DNA from: Candidatus Omnitrophota bacterium
Lineage (GTDB): Bacteria > Omnitrophota > Gorgyraeia > Gygaellales > Profunditerraquicolaceae
DNA length: 48,154 nt
Reading direction: 5' to 3'
Assembly: GCA_026387315.1 (NCBI GenBank)
Contig: JAPLLY010000042.1
Coordinates: 1-48,154 of the forward strand
The notes under the pieces were generated by a model. The model did no database searches, was not told the DNA's origin, and worked only from the letters and a program-made list of their open reading frames with translations. Position 1 is the stretch's first letter; each line of letters starts with the position of its first letter. Both the position numbers and the translations under genes were made by a program. Positions 17,628 to 24,514 of this stretch are shown here, one piece after another.

Positions 17628-19034
17628 ATGCGTAAAATAAGATTTTTGATACTCGCGTTGGTTTTATTATCCAATGGCTGTGCTCGTATGCAAAAGCCCG
17701 ATTCCAGCGGCCAAAATCGCCATGCGGAATTAGGGTCCTTTAAAAAGAATGAACGAATTTTAATTCTAGCGCCGCATCCTGATGATGAGTCGATTGCCTG
17801 CGCGGGAATTATCCAAAAAGCGCTTAAGGCCGGCGCTCGAATTAGAGTAGTTTATTTAACCAATGGCGATCACAATGAATTTGCTTTTATCGTTTATGAA
17901 AAGAGGATCACCATGCGCCAGGGTGAGTTCATTTATCTGGGTAAATTGCGTCAGAAAGAGTCAATTAAGGCCATGAAGTTTTTAGGATTATCTGAAAAAG
18001 ACCTGGTATTTTTAGGATACCCGGATTACGGAACCTTTGAGATTTTTTGCAAATATTGGCAGGCCAAGAAACCGTTTCGTGACCGGTTAACCCGGATATC
18101 CAGCGTGCCCTATAAAGATAACTTTTCTTATGGGGCCAAGTATTACGGAGAAAACATTTTAAGTGATTTGACTAAACAGATTTTGGATTATCAGCCGGAT
18201 AAAATATTTGTTTCGCATCCGGCGGATGTTAACGTTGATCATAAAGCACTGTACTTGTTCCTCCAGGTGGCTTTGAGTGACTTAGAGGGGCGTATGGCTA
18301 AACCTGAAATTTATCCCTATCTTGTGCATTGCGCGGGTTGGCCTAGACCGCGGCATTACCATCCGGAGTTAGAGTTATATCCGCCGGATAAATTTATTGG
18401 TTCTAAGCTTAATTGGCTCCGGAGCAATTTAAGCCCTGAGGAGCTAGATAAAAAATACCGGTCGATTCTTTTTTATAAAAGCCAGACACAATCCAGCGCT
18501 TTTTATTTATTTTCTTTTGCCAGAAAGAATGAGCTCTTTAGTGATTATCCGCCAGTTGAGTTAAAGCCTCAATCGGCATCAGGGGGTAAAGATATTGTTT
18601 ATTCCGATGCTTCGGAGATGTTTAAGGAAGAAGAACGCCCCATAGATTCAAAACAGATTGAATCGCTAGAGGATAAGGGATCCGTAAGTTATGCCGCTAG
18701 AGGCAACTATTTTATTGCGCGCCTGGATAAGCCCAAGAAACTTAGCAGCAGGTTTGGGGTAATGCTTTATATTTTTGGATATAGCCAAAGCACTCCTTTC
18801 GCGCAAATGCCCAAGATTCGCATTATTACCATGGGGAAAAGTTGTAAAGTATTTAGTTCCAAAAACCGGGTAATTGATCCAGGGGTACTGGTAGATTTCG
18901 GCAGAAACTCTTTGATTATAAAAATCCCGCTTAAGCTTTTGGGCCAGCCGGATTATACGCTTACAGCGCTTAAGGCTTATCATGGCAATCTGCCTCTTGA
19001 TGTTGTGGTATTTCGTAAAGTTAAGATTAAATAA
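17628..19034 (+). CDS. PIG-L/LmbE-family deacetylase lipoprotein
   Basis: PIG-L enzymes are Zn-dependent N-deacetylases acting on GlcNAc-type substrates. The 468-aa product has a lipoprotein signal ending LSNGC, so it is membrane-anchored outside the cytoplasm. The catalytic motif APHPDDESIACAG is followed by VYLTNGDHNE, and the second metal-binding part is SHPADVNVDHKALY. The catalytic domain occupies about residues 43-300. The last 170 residues are a separate beta-rich region I do not recognise. No sugar or lipid genes flank it, so the substrate is open. The start is set by a -10 hexamer five bases upstream. Confidence 0.82.
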   Translation: MRKIRFLILALVLLSNGCARMQKPDSSGQNRHAELGSFKKNERILILAPHPDDESIACAGIIQKALKAGARIRVVYLTNGDHNEFAFIVYEKRITMRQGEFIYLGKLRQKESIKAMKFLGLSEKDLVFLGYPDYGTFEIFCKYWQAKKPFRDRLTRISSVPYKDNFSYGAKYYGENILSDLTKQILDYQPDKIFVSHPADVNVDHKALYLFLQVALSDLEGRMAKPEIYPYLVHCAGWPRPRHYHPELELYPPDKFIGSKLNWLRSNLSPEELDKKYRSILFYKSQTQSSAFYLFSFARKNELFSDYPPVELKPQSASGGKDIVYSDASEMFKEEERPIDSKQIESLEDKGSVSYAARGNYFIARLDKPKKLSSRFGVMLYIFGYSQSTPFAQMPKIRIITMGKSCKVFSSKNRVIDPGVLVDFGRNSLIIKIPLKLLGQPDYTLTALKAYHGNLPLDVVVFRKVKIK

Positions 19035-19070
19035 CCAGGAGGGTAATCGGCCAATGACACATTTGTTTGT

Positions 19071-19197
19071 ACCCCTCCCTAGCCCTCCCCACGCGGGGGG
19101 AGGGAATGATCGCGGGGGGAGGGAAGATGGATTTAAATAAGAGTGGGAATTAAAATGTAATTCCCCTCCCCTTGTGGGAGGGGCTAAGGGGAGGGTG
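19071..19197. repeat. pair of family A repeats plus a partial copy
   Basis: CCCTCCCTAGCCCTCCCC (from 19074), a partial GCGGGGGGAGGGAA at 19112-19125, and an opposite-orientation TTCCCCTCCCCTTGTGGGAG at 19161-19180. They fill the spacer upstream of the acyltransferase promoter. Confidence 0.8.
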
Positions 19198-19208
19198 GCA
19201 TAAAAGGC

Positions 19209-19237
19209 GTGACAGTCACCTTTGTTTCTGCTATAAT
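19209..19237 (+). promoter_or_regulatory. promoter for the LpxL-like gene
   Basis: GTGACA (19209-19214), a 17-nt spacer, TATAAT (19232-19237). The ATG at 19253 lies 15 nt further, so the leader would be under about 10 nt and has no Shine-Dalgarno. Confidence 0.65.
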
Positions 19238-19252
19238 TTGGATAACTTAAAA

Positions 19253-20164
19253 ATGGACTCTAAAAAAATTCGTAAGGGTTTTAGCCGCTTGGCGGCTTGG
19301 TTAGGTATAAATATATGCTCTTTGATAGTTAAGGTTATCCCATCAAGCTGCCTTTACGTTTTTGCTAAAAATATTGCCGTCTTAGCGTATTTTTTTGCCA
19401 AAAAACAGAGAAAAATTGCCCTAGGTAGTTTAAGTATTGCTTTTGGCAAAGAAAAGTCTGCTTTAGAAATTGAAAGAATAGCTAAAGATTGCTTTATATA
19501 TATGGCTAAAAGCGCAGTGGAATTGATGTTCTTTTTTGATAAACCGCAGGCTTTAAGAAATCGGGTTCAGATTCAGGGCAAAGATAATCTCGATAAGGCA
19601 TTAGCTGCCGGCCGGGGGGTTATTCTGGTGAGCGCGCATTTTGGTAATTTTCCGCTGCTCTTAGGAAGATTGGCAGTGGATGGTTATAAAGCCGGCGGAA
19701 TTATGAAGCCGATGCACGATGCCAGGATGGAAAAAATCTTCTTTAAAAAAAGGGAGAGGTTTGGAGTAAGGACTATTTATAGTCAGCCGCGTAATGAATG
19801 CGTGAATAGCTCGATTAATGCTTTACGTAATAATGAGTTAGTCTTTATACCTATTGATCAGAATTTTGGAACCGGAGGGGTATTCGTGGATTTTTTCGGG
19901 GAAAAAGCCGCCACGGCCACTGGCCCGGTAATTTTGGCGCAGAGGACCAAAGCCGCGCTGATTCCATGTTTTATTCTCAGGCAGCCTGATGATCAACACA
20001 AGATAATTTTTGAAGCAGAGTTAAAATTAGAAGAAGGTAAGGATTCTGAGGATGTCGTTTTGGTAAATATTCAGAAGCTTACGGATATAATTGAGTCTTA
20101 TATCCGTAAATATCCCGCGGAGTGGGGCTGGATCCACCGCAGATGGAAAAGCAAACCCAGTTAG
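19253..20164 (+). CDS. LpxL/HtrB-like lysophospholipid or lipid A acyltransferase
   Basis: This family adds secondary acyl chains to lipid A or related lipids at the inner membrane. The 303-aa product has an N-terminal membrane segment, then SAHFGNFPLLLGRLA, KPMHDARMEK, FIPIDQNFGTGGVFVDFFG and EWGWIHRRWK, which are the family blocks in order. The catalytic box is normally H-x4-D/E; here it reads H-F-G-N-F-P, so the acidic partner is a proline. I believe a subgroup of homologues has this HFGNFP form, but cannot check it here. The start is ATG 19253, just behind a clear promoter; longer in-frame openings upstream lie in repeat sequence. Confidence 0.8.
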   Translation: MDSKKIRKGFSRLAAWLGINICSLIVKVIPSSCLYVFAKNIAVLAYFFAKKQRKIALGSLSIAFGKEKSALEIERIAKDCFIYMAKSAVELMFFFDKPQALRNRVQIQGKDNLDKALAAGRGVILVSAHFGNFPLLLGRLAVDGYKAGGIMKPMHDARMEKIFFKKRERFGVRTIYSQPRNECVNSSINALRNNELVFIPIDQNFGTGGVFVDFFGEKAATATGPVILAQRTKAALIPCFILRQPDDQHKIIFEAELKLEEGKDSEDVVLVNIQKLTDIIESYIRKYPAEWGWIHRRWKSKPS

Positions 20165-20173
20165 AGAAAACAA

Positions 20174-20217
20174 GGGGACGGTTCTGTTTTTTATATATAA
20201 AAAACAGAACCGTCCCC
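20174..20217. repeat. family B palindrome, perfect 44 bp
   Basis: GGGGACGGTTCTGTTTTTTA and its exact complement around a TATA centre, ten bases after the acyltransferase stop. Its position would allow it to act as a bidirectional terminator. Confidence 0.95.
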
Positions 20218-20246
20218 GGGATTTATTCATTAAAAGGAGGTGTTCA

Positions 20247-20471
20247 ATGGCAGCAGAAGAGAAAAAATGTTGCGACACGGAAAAGAAGTGCTGTGACCCT
20301 AAAAAGAGCTTAGCCACGCTTTTTAAGGTTGTTTTAGGCCTGGTGTTTTTAGTTTTAGGCGGTTTGGCAATCTTGAGATTTTGGGCAGCGCTCATTATAA
20401 TTATTCAGGGTTGCATCGGTTTGTTTTTGATTTTGGCTGGTGTAATTACTTTAGCCATCGCTAAGGAATAA
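20247..20471 (+). CDS. small Cys-rich two-helix membrane protein
   Basis: Function unknown; I recognise no family. The 74-aa product begins MAAEEKKCCDTEKKCCDPKK, with a duplicated KKCCDxxxK motif carrying four Cys that could bind a metal or be lipidated or redox-active. Two hydrophobic helices follow (about 25-45 and 48-70), separated by one short turn. A consensus Shine-Dalgarno AAAGGAGGTG (20233-20242) at good spacing supports real translation. It lies between two family B palindromes and looks like a single-gene unit. Coding status is supported by the ribosome-binding site and the regular amphipathic layout only. Confidence 0.7.
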   Translation: MAAEEKKCCDTEKKCCDPKKSLATLFKVVLGLVFLVLGGLAILRFWAALIIIIQGCIGLFLILAGVITLAIAKE

Positions 20472-20488
20472 AAAGGGTATAAAATAAA

Positions 20489-20608
20489 GGGGACGGTTCT
20501 ATTTTTTACTATCGTCATTTCCGCGAACCACATAGACCTACGCGGTCTACATATATGTAGACCGCGTAGGTCTACATAGGTAAATTAAGGAAAAATAGAA
20601 CCGTCCCC
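20489..20608. repeat. family B element with family C nested in its loop
   Basis: The left arm GGGGACGGTTCTATTTTTT (20489-20507) and right arm AAAAATAGAACCGTCCCC (20591-20608) are complements. Between them sits a family C palindrome (20533-20574) with its own flanks CATTTCCGCGAACCAC and AGGTAAATTAAGG. A further decayed family B half (AAAAATAGAAACGGCCCC) follows at 20621-20637. Confidence 0.9.
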
Positions 20609-20658
20609 ATGATTCTTTAGAAAAATAGAAACGGCCCCTTGGACTATAGGAGACGGAC

Positions 20659-21228
20659 ATGGAAATAACTATTAAGAGAGAGTTAATCAGCGATAAGAGG
20701 CTTTGCCGGCTGCTAGCCGTGGGAGTTTTCATTACCCTGACTGCTTTGTCGGCTTTTGTGCGCATACCTTTGCCTTTTACTCCTGTACCGCTTACCTTGC
20801 AGACATTTTTTGTTTTGCTTTCCGGAGCATTGTTAGGCAGAAAACTGGGGGTAGTTACCCAGGGCGCTTATATGTTTTTAGGCCTCTGCGGCCAACAAGT
20901 ATTTACAGGCGCGGGTTGCGGAAGCCTTTATTTGCTGGGCCCTACCGGGGGCTATATTGTGGGTTTTGTTTTAGCCGCATACTTTGCGGGTAGTTTTCTG
21001 ATTAAAGAAAAACTCAGTTCGTTTGCTGTTTTTATTAAATTGTTAGCCGCGGATTTTATAATTTTATTTAGTGGTATGCTTTGGTTAAAAGTAAGCTTAT
21101 CCTGTTCTCTGGGTAGAGCATTTTTACTTGGCTTTTTACCGTTTGTATTGGGTGACATATTAAAAGTTCTTCTGGCGACAGTTGTTTATAATAAAGCGCG
21201 CGCGCGAATTAAAGAAGCCCTTTATTAA
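20659..21228 (+). CDS. bioY: BioY biotin transporter
   Basis: BioY is the substrate-binding S component of an ECF-type biotin importer and can work alone or with a shared energy module. The 189-aa product has six membrane helices and the family blocks VRIPLPFTPVPLTLQTFFVLLSG, GAYMFLGLCGQQVF and GPTGGYIVGF. TAGGAGACGG precedes the start. No EcfA or EcfT genes are here. The stop and the next start share a base (TAATG), so it is coupled to an SLC13-type permease. A bifunctional birA lies 18 kb away; I could not find a clear BirA operator upstream of bioY, where the sequence is repeat-filled. Confidence 0.93.
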   Translation: MEITIKRELISDKRLCRLLAVGVFITLTALSAFVRIPLPFTPVPLTLQTFFVLLSGALLGRKLGVVTQGAYMFLGLCGQQVFTGAGCGSLYLLGPTGGYIVGFVLAAYFAGSFLIKEKLSSFAVFIKLLAADFIILFSGMLWLKVSLSCSLGRAFLLGFLPFVLGDILKVLLATVVYNKARARIKEALY

Positions 21229-22619
21229 TGAAGAGCCTTTCCTTAAAGCTACTTTCTTTATTTCTGTTGGCATTTTTTCTGGGAGCCTGCGCTAGTTTTT
21301 CCGGGATGAACGCACACCAGTCTCTGTCTATAGGTATATTCTGCGCTTCTATTCTAGGAACTCTTTTCTTTTGGGATTTCCGCCTCAGTTTTGCTTTTAT
21401 CGGCACTTCCGTATTATTAATGACTAAGACCATTGACTTGGAGCATGTCATTGAATTCTCATCACTTGAGGTAATTCTTTTTTTGGTGGGGATGATGGTG
21501 ATTATCGGGTTATTAAAAGATTCCGGAGTTTTTGCCTGGATTGTCAGCTTGATTTTGCGGATTCCTAAATTAACCGGTAAAAAATTTGTTTTGTTTATCG
21601 CGTTTTTTTCTGCTTTGCTTGCCTGCACGGTTGACGAAGTAACCTCGATTATTTTTATGGTGGTGGCGGTCTTAGAAATTTGCGATTATTTTGAGGTTAA
21701 TCCCACGCCTTTTGTGATCATCTCTGTTTTGGCTACCAATATTGGATCCGCGGCTACGGTTCTGGGAAATCCTATTGGCATACTTATTGCTTCAAAATCC
21801 GGTTTGACCTTTGAAGATTTTATCGGGAAAGCTTTTCCTTTAGCTTTGGTTTGTTTAGCCGCGGCTATTTTTATTCTTTTGTTTTGGTATAGAAAATCCA
21901 TAAAATTTCTTGATGAACAGATAAAAAGACTGGGGGCTAATGAAATGTTGATCAGGTTAATTTCCGTACCGCCGGAAAAAAACCTTAAAATAAGCCTGGG
22001 AATATTTGGCCTAATGCTTATTTTTATCTCTTTGCATCATCGTATGGAAATAGCTTGGGGATTACCGCCGAATACTGTTTTATTGGTTGTTCCGCTGGTG
22101 GCCAGCGGCCTGGTAATGATTTGGAAGCATCAAAAGGCCAGGAAATATATTGAAAAGGATGTTGAGTGGTGGACACTGCTTTTCTTCCTGCTTTTGTTTG
22201 TGCAGGCCGGGACATTAAAATATACCGGGGCAACTGTTTTTATTGCCAAACATATGTTAGCGGCAACCGGAAGTAACCTTAATCTTTTGACAGCCGCTAT
22301 ATTATGGATAAGCGCGCTAGGTTCAAGTGTTTTGGATAATGTAGTTCTGGTGGCGGCTTTTATTCCTGTAGTCCAGGGTTTTGCGAATTTAAATATTAAT
22401 TTACAGCCGTTGTGGTGGGCCTTGCTTTTCGGCGGCTGCCTGGGAGGCAATATTACCCTGATCGGCTCTACCGCAAATATTGTGGCCATCGGGATTTTAG
22501 AGAAGGAAAAGCGCTTAAAGATTAGTTTCCTGGATTGGTTCCGGGTGGGCTTGAGTGTGGGCTTAATTACTACTTTGATGGTTATGGCAGCGCTTATTTT
22601 TCTGCCGTTTTATAGATAA
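21228..22619 (+). CDS. SLC13/ArsB-superfamily permease
   Basis: A secondary transporter of the ion-transporter superfamily that includes Na+/dicarboxylate symporters, arsenite exporter ArsB and NhaD antiporters. The 463-aa product has about 11-12 membrane segments and two inverted repeats, each with the re-entrant loop motif: ATNIGSAATVLGNPIGILIA and GGCLGGNITLIGSTANIVA. The central DEVTS in CTVDEVTSII is a typical charged membrane site. The substrate is unknown. Its ATG shares a base with the bioY stop, so it is expressed with bioY; a role in biotin uptake would be speculation. A paralogue is at 31457-32725. Confidence 0.82.
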   Translation: MKSLSLKLLSLFLLAFFLGACASFSGMNAHQSLSIGIFCASILGTLFFWDFRLSFAFIGTSVLLMTKTIDLEHVIEFSSLEVILFLVGMMVIIGLLKDSGVFAWIVSLILRIPKLTGKKFVLFIAFFSALLACTVDEVTSIIFMVVAVLEICDYFEVNPTPFVIISVLATNIGSAATVLGNPIGILIASKSGLTFEDFIGKAFPLALVCLAAAIFILLFWYRKSIKFLDEQIKRLGANEMLIRLISVPPEKNLKISLGIFGLMLIFISLHHRMEIAWGLPPNTVLLVVPLVASGLVMIWKHQKARKYIEKDVEWWTLLFFLLLFVQAGTLKYTGATVFIAKHMLAATGSNLNLLTAAILWISALGSSVLDNVVLVAAFIPVVQGFANLNINLQPLWWALLFGGCLGGNITLIGSTANIVAIGILEKEKRLKISFLDWFRVGLSVGLITTLMVMAALIFLPFYR

Positions 22620-22620
22620 C

Positions 22621-22649
22621 TTGACAAGCAAGAAAATTTGTGATAATTT
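22621..22649 (+). promoter_or_regulatory. promoter for the secreted protein gene at 22740
   Basis: TTGACA (22621-22626), then GATAAT (22642-22647, spacer 15) or TAATTT (22644-22649, spacer 17). It lies two bases after the permease stop. The leader would contain the whole family D element. Confidence 0.6.
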
Positions 22650-22668
22650 GAAAATAACATTAAAACTC

Positions 22669-22732
22669 TCCCCCTCGCGGGAGCTCGGGGTCATTTTTCC
22701 CCAAGCGCCGGAGGCTGGGGAAAAATGAGGAG
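22669..22732 (+). repeat. family D double-hairpin leader (copy 2)
   Basis: 64 nt, 63 identical to the leader of rpsT. CATTTTTCCCC pairs with GGGGAAAAATG around an AAGCGCCGGAGGCT loop; the trailing AGGAGG is the Shine-Dalgarno of the next gene, 7 nt before its ATG. Confidence 0.88.
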
Positions 22733-22739
22733 GCGAAAG

Positions 22740-23354
22740 ATGAATTTGATGAAAGTTGTTATTTTATCCGGGTTGGCTATGGTAATGATGTCTACTGCGC
22801 AAATTGTCTTTGCTGAAGAGGCGGCGGTTGAGCCTGCAGATTCCGTGACGATTACTTCCAATCAACAGGCTGCCTCACAAAAAGATGGCCAGATGCAGTG
22901 GGCTTGGGGAGAGGTAACGAATTTAGACAATCAGGCTAGAACCGTTACTTTAAAATACCTGGATTATGAAACTGATCAGGAGAAGGAGCTGGTTTTAGTT
23001 GTTGATGAAAAGACGGCCTTTGAAAATATTCAAGATTTTAATGAGTTGAAATTAAAGGATACTTTAAGTATTGATTATATGATAGAAGTTGATAATAAAA
23101 ATATTGCCAAGAATATTAGTTTTGATAAACCGGATGCTTTGTCTTCTGTTTCCGCTCAGGGGAAAGAAAATAGCGAGCCGATTACTCCACCGTCTAGCAC
23201 AGGGCAGACCGTGGTTGATGCAGTACAGCCAGCTGTTCCTCCGGAAACAGCCGCTTTGGATTTAGCAAATGAGGCACCAGCAGCGCAAGAGCCAGCTCCA
23301 GCACCGGCAGCACCAGCAGAGTCAGTGCCGGCTGCTCAGGGTCAAGTTCAGTAA
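22740..23354 (+). CDS. secreted protein of unknown function
   Basis: I do not recognise a family. ATG 22740 is chosen over 22725 because AGGAGG (22728-22733) lies between them at good spacing. The 204-aa product has a signal peptide with likely cleavage after VFA (residue about 25). A small beta-rich domain follows (about 45-115): WAWGEVTNLDNQARTVTLKY and DEKTAFENIQDFNELKLKDT resemble small OB- or RBD-like secreted domains that describe metal or polymer modification in other phyla, but this is only a look-alike. The last 70 residues are Ala/Pro/Glu-rich and probably disordered. It is transcribed alone from its own promoter through a family D leader. Confidence 0.65.
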   Translation: MNLMKVVILSGLAMVMMSTAQIVFAEEAAVEPADSVTITSNQQAASQKDGQMQWAWGEVTNLDNQARTVTLKYLDYETDQEKELVLVVDEKTAFENIQDFNELKLKDTLSIDYMIEVDNKNIAKNISFDKPDALSSVSAQGKENSEPITPPSSTGQTVVDAVQPAVPPETAALDLANEAPAAQEPAPAPAAPAESVPAAQGQVQ

Positions 23355-23392
23355 TTACTGGATATTCCCCAAAATTTAATTCTTCGTCGGAA

Positions 23393-23422
23393 CCGTAGCG
23401 GAGGTTTAAACCTCCGCTACGG
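23393..23422. repeat. perfect 30-bp palindrome with GGAGGTTTAAACCTCC core
   Basis: CCGTAGCGGAGGTTT followed by its exact complement. The same 16-bp core occurs in the palindrome at 46217-46252. It lies in the 342-nt gap 23355-23696, which otherwise holds the hairpin at 23443, a family B left half and a family C copy, and no gene that I can support. Confidence 0.9.
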
Positions 23423-23442
23423 TCTGGGGAGAACTTATTTAA

Positions 23443-23476
23443 TAGGCAGGGCCTTAAAACCCTGCCTAAATTTTGT
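23443..23476 (+). terminator. possible intrinsic terminator
   Basis: TAGGCAGGG (23443-23451) pairs with CCCTGCCTA (23460-23468), followed by AATTTTGTT. It is 89 nt after the stop of the secreted protein gene. Confidence 0.45.
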
Positions 23477-23589
23477 TATGGAAAATATAAAATTAGTCTC
23501 TTTGATTAGCCGCTTGCAAGAGCTGCTTTGACAAATGTGAGCATTTTAAAATCTAGGGGAGGAGTTCTATTTTTCCTTGATTTACCTAT

Positions 23590-23633
23590 GTAGACCTACG
23601 CGGTCTACATGTATGTAGACCGCGTAGGTCTAC
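23590..23633. repeat. family C palindrome (copy 4) beside a family B half
   Basis: GTAGACCTACGCGGTCTAC arms with one change at the centre (ATGTAT). The left flank CCTTGATTTACCTAT is preceded by a family B-like left arm (GGGGAGGAGTTCTATTTTT, from 23558); the right flank is GTGGTTCGCG. Confidence 0.9.
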
Positions 23634-23683
23634 GTGGTTCGCGCGGACTTTTCATTTTCTTTTGCTATTATTTAGTTTTCATA

Positions 23684-23689
23684 TATAAT
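23684..23689 (+). promoter_or_regulatory. -10 element for the CsgG-like gene
   Basis: TATAAT ends 7 nt before the ATG at 23697; no Shine-Dalgarno fits. The -35 is weak (TTTGCT about 17 nt upstream). Confidence 0.5.
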
Positions 23690-23696
23690 ATGCAGT

Positions 23697-24341
23697 ATGA
23701 AAAAGGGTTTTAAATTATTGAGTTACGCGGTGATGTTGTTATTCTTGAGCGGGTGTTTTTCGACAAAACCGCATTCAGTGTTGGATAAAACTTCTACAGG
23801 TGAGCCCCTGAGCCCTTATCTGGGAGTTCAGGCCAAAATTGCGGTTAACGATTTCGAATTAAAAACCTCCGGGCTTGACGCGCAGATTAGCTTAGCCCTG
23901 AAAGAATATTTCGTTAATATTTTAAACAGTACCAAGCGTTTTATAATTGTTTCCCCGCAAGACGCGGACCTTATTATTAGCGTCGGGATTATTGAGTTTG
24001 TACCGGAAAACTCAGGCGGTAAGTCCGGTTTAGCCGGCGGCGGAAGCAGTGCCAGTAGTTTTATGGGTGGTTTATTAGGTGAAGTTTTAAACAAAGCAAA
24101 TATGCAATTGAGTTTGCGGATTATTGATCGGATTAGCTCAGAGGTAATCAGCAGCCGGGATATTCAAAGCCAGGTGGTGGAGTATCCCGGAAAAAAAATA
24201 AAATTTCCTCAGGATAAAGTCTTTAGAGCCGGTTTTAGCGATTATGCGGGAACTCCCATGGGAAAAGTTATTTATGATTGTATTATTGAAGCAGGGCGTT
24301 ATGTTGTACAGAATGTGCCGTTGAATTATTATAAGGACTAG
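23697..24341 (+). CDS. CsgG-like lipoprotein
   Basis: A 214-aa lipoprotein (signal ending FLSGC, Cys about residue 21). The sequence order, KIAVNDFELKTSGLD, LALKEYFVNILNSTKRFIIV, ISVGIIEFVPENSGG followed by a Gly/Ser-rich GGGSSASSF stretch, NMQLSLRIIDRISSEVISS and GKVIYDCIIEAGRYVVQN, follows the layout of the CsgG/curli-secretion channel fold, in which the Gly-rich segment precedes the membrane strands. CsgG forms a nonameric export pore in the outer membrane. This product is shorter than E. coli CsgG (277 aa) and no csgE, csgF or curli subunit genes are nearby, so a role in curli export is not implied. Family call moderate. Confidence 0.65.
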   Translation: MKKGFKLLSYAVMLLFLSGCFSTKPHSVLDKTSTGEPLSPYLGVQAKIAVNDFELKTSGLDAQISLALKEYFVNILNSTKRFIIVSPQDADLIISVGIIEFVPENSGGKSGLAGGGSSASSFMGGLLGEVLNKANMQLSLRIIDRISSEVISSRDIQSQVVEYPGKKIKFPQDKVFRAGFSDYAGTPMGKVIYDCIIEAGRYVVQNVPLNYYKD

Positions 24342-24365
24342 ATCCCCGCAAAAAGCCGCGGGGAT
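24342..24365 (+). terminator. hairpin directly after the CsgG-like gene
   Basis: ATCCCCGC pairs with GCGGGGAT around an 8-nt loop, starting at the stop codon. It lacks a proper U-run, so terminator function is only likely. Confidence 0.45.
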
Positions 24366-24377
24366 TAATTCGCGCAG

Positions 24378-24410
24378 ATAACTTATGTCGGCTACGCCTC
24401 CATAAGTTAT
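24378..24410. repeat. inverted repeat before the small basic gene
   Basis: ATAACTTATG (24378-24387) and CATAAGTTAT (24401-24410) around a 13-nt loop, ending 13 nt before ATG 24424. Confidence 0.6.
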
Positions 24411-24423
24411 GCGCTCATTAAAT

Positions 24424-24504
24424 ATGGGAAAAAGAAAACGTAGAGGAAAGCTTAATTGGCGTTCCAAGAAAGCGAATAAAGGCAGAAAACCTAATTTAGG
24501 TTAA
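24424..24504 (+). CDS. possible 26-residue basic protein, THX-like
   Basis: An ORF of 26 codons begins MGKRKRRGKLNWRSKKANKG and ends RKPNLG. Twelve of 26 residues are Lys or Arg. Layout and length resemble the tiny ribosomal protein bTHX of Thermus (MGKG, RRGK, W, then a basic C-terminus), which sits in the 30S head. There is no Shine-Dalgarno, and the ORF could be chance in an AT-rich stretch, but composition and sequence order are unlike random DNA here. It precedes the ZIP gene by 10 nt. Homologue search in related genomes would decide. Confidence 0.45.
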   Translation: MGKRKRRGKLNWRSKKANKGRKPNLG

Positions 24505-24514
24505 ATTCCTACAG

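Noticed and set aside
20472-20658. BirA operator upstream of bioY
   Set aside because: The family C palindrome is present here, but it also occurs at five places unrelated to biotin, and no separate biotin-operator-like dyad was found.
23479-23532. 17-codon ORF MENIKLVSLISRLQELL
   Set aside because: No Shine-Dalgarno, no promoter nearby, and no second sign of coding.
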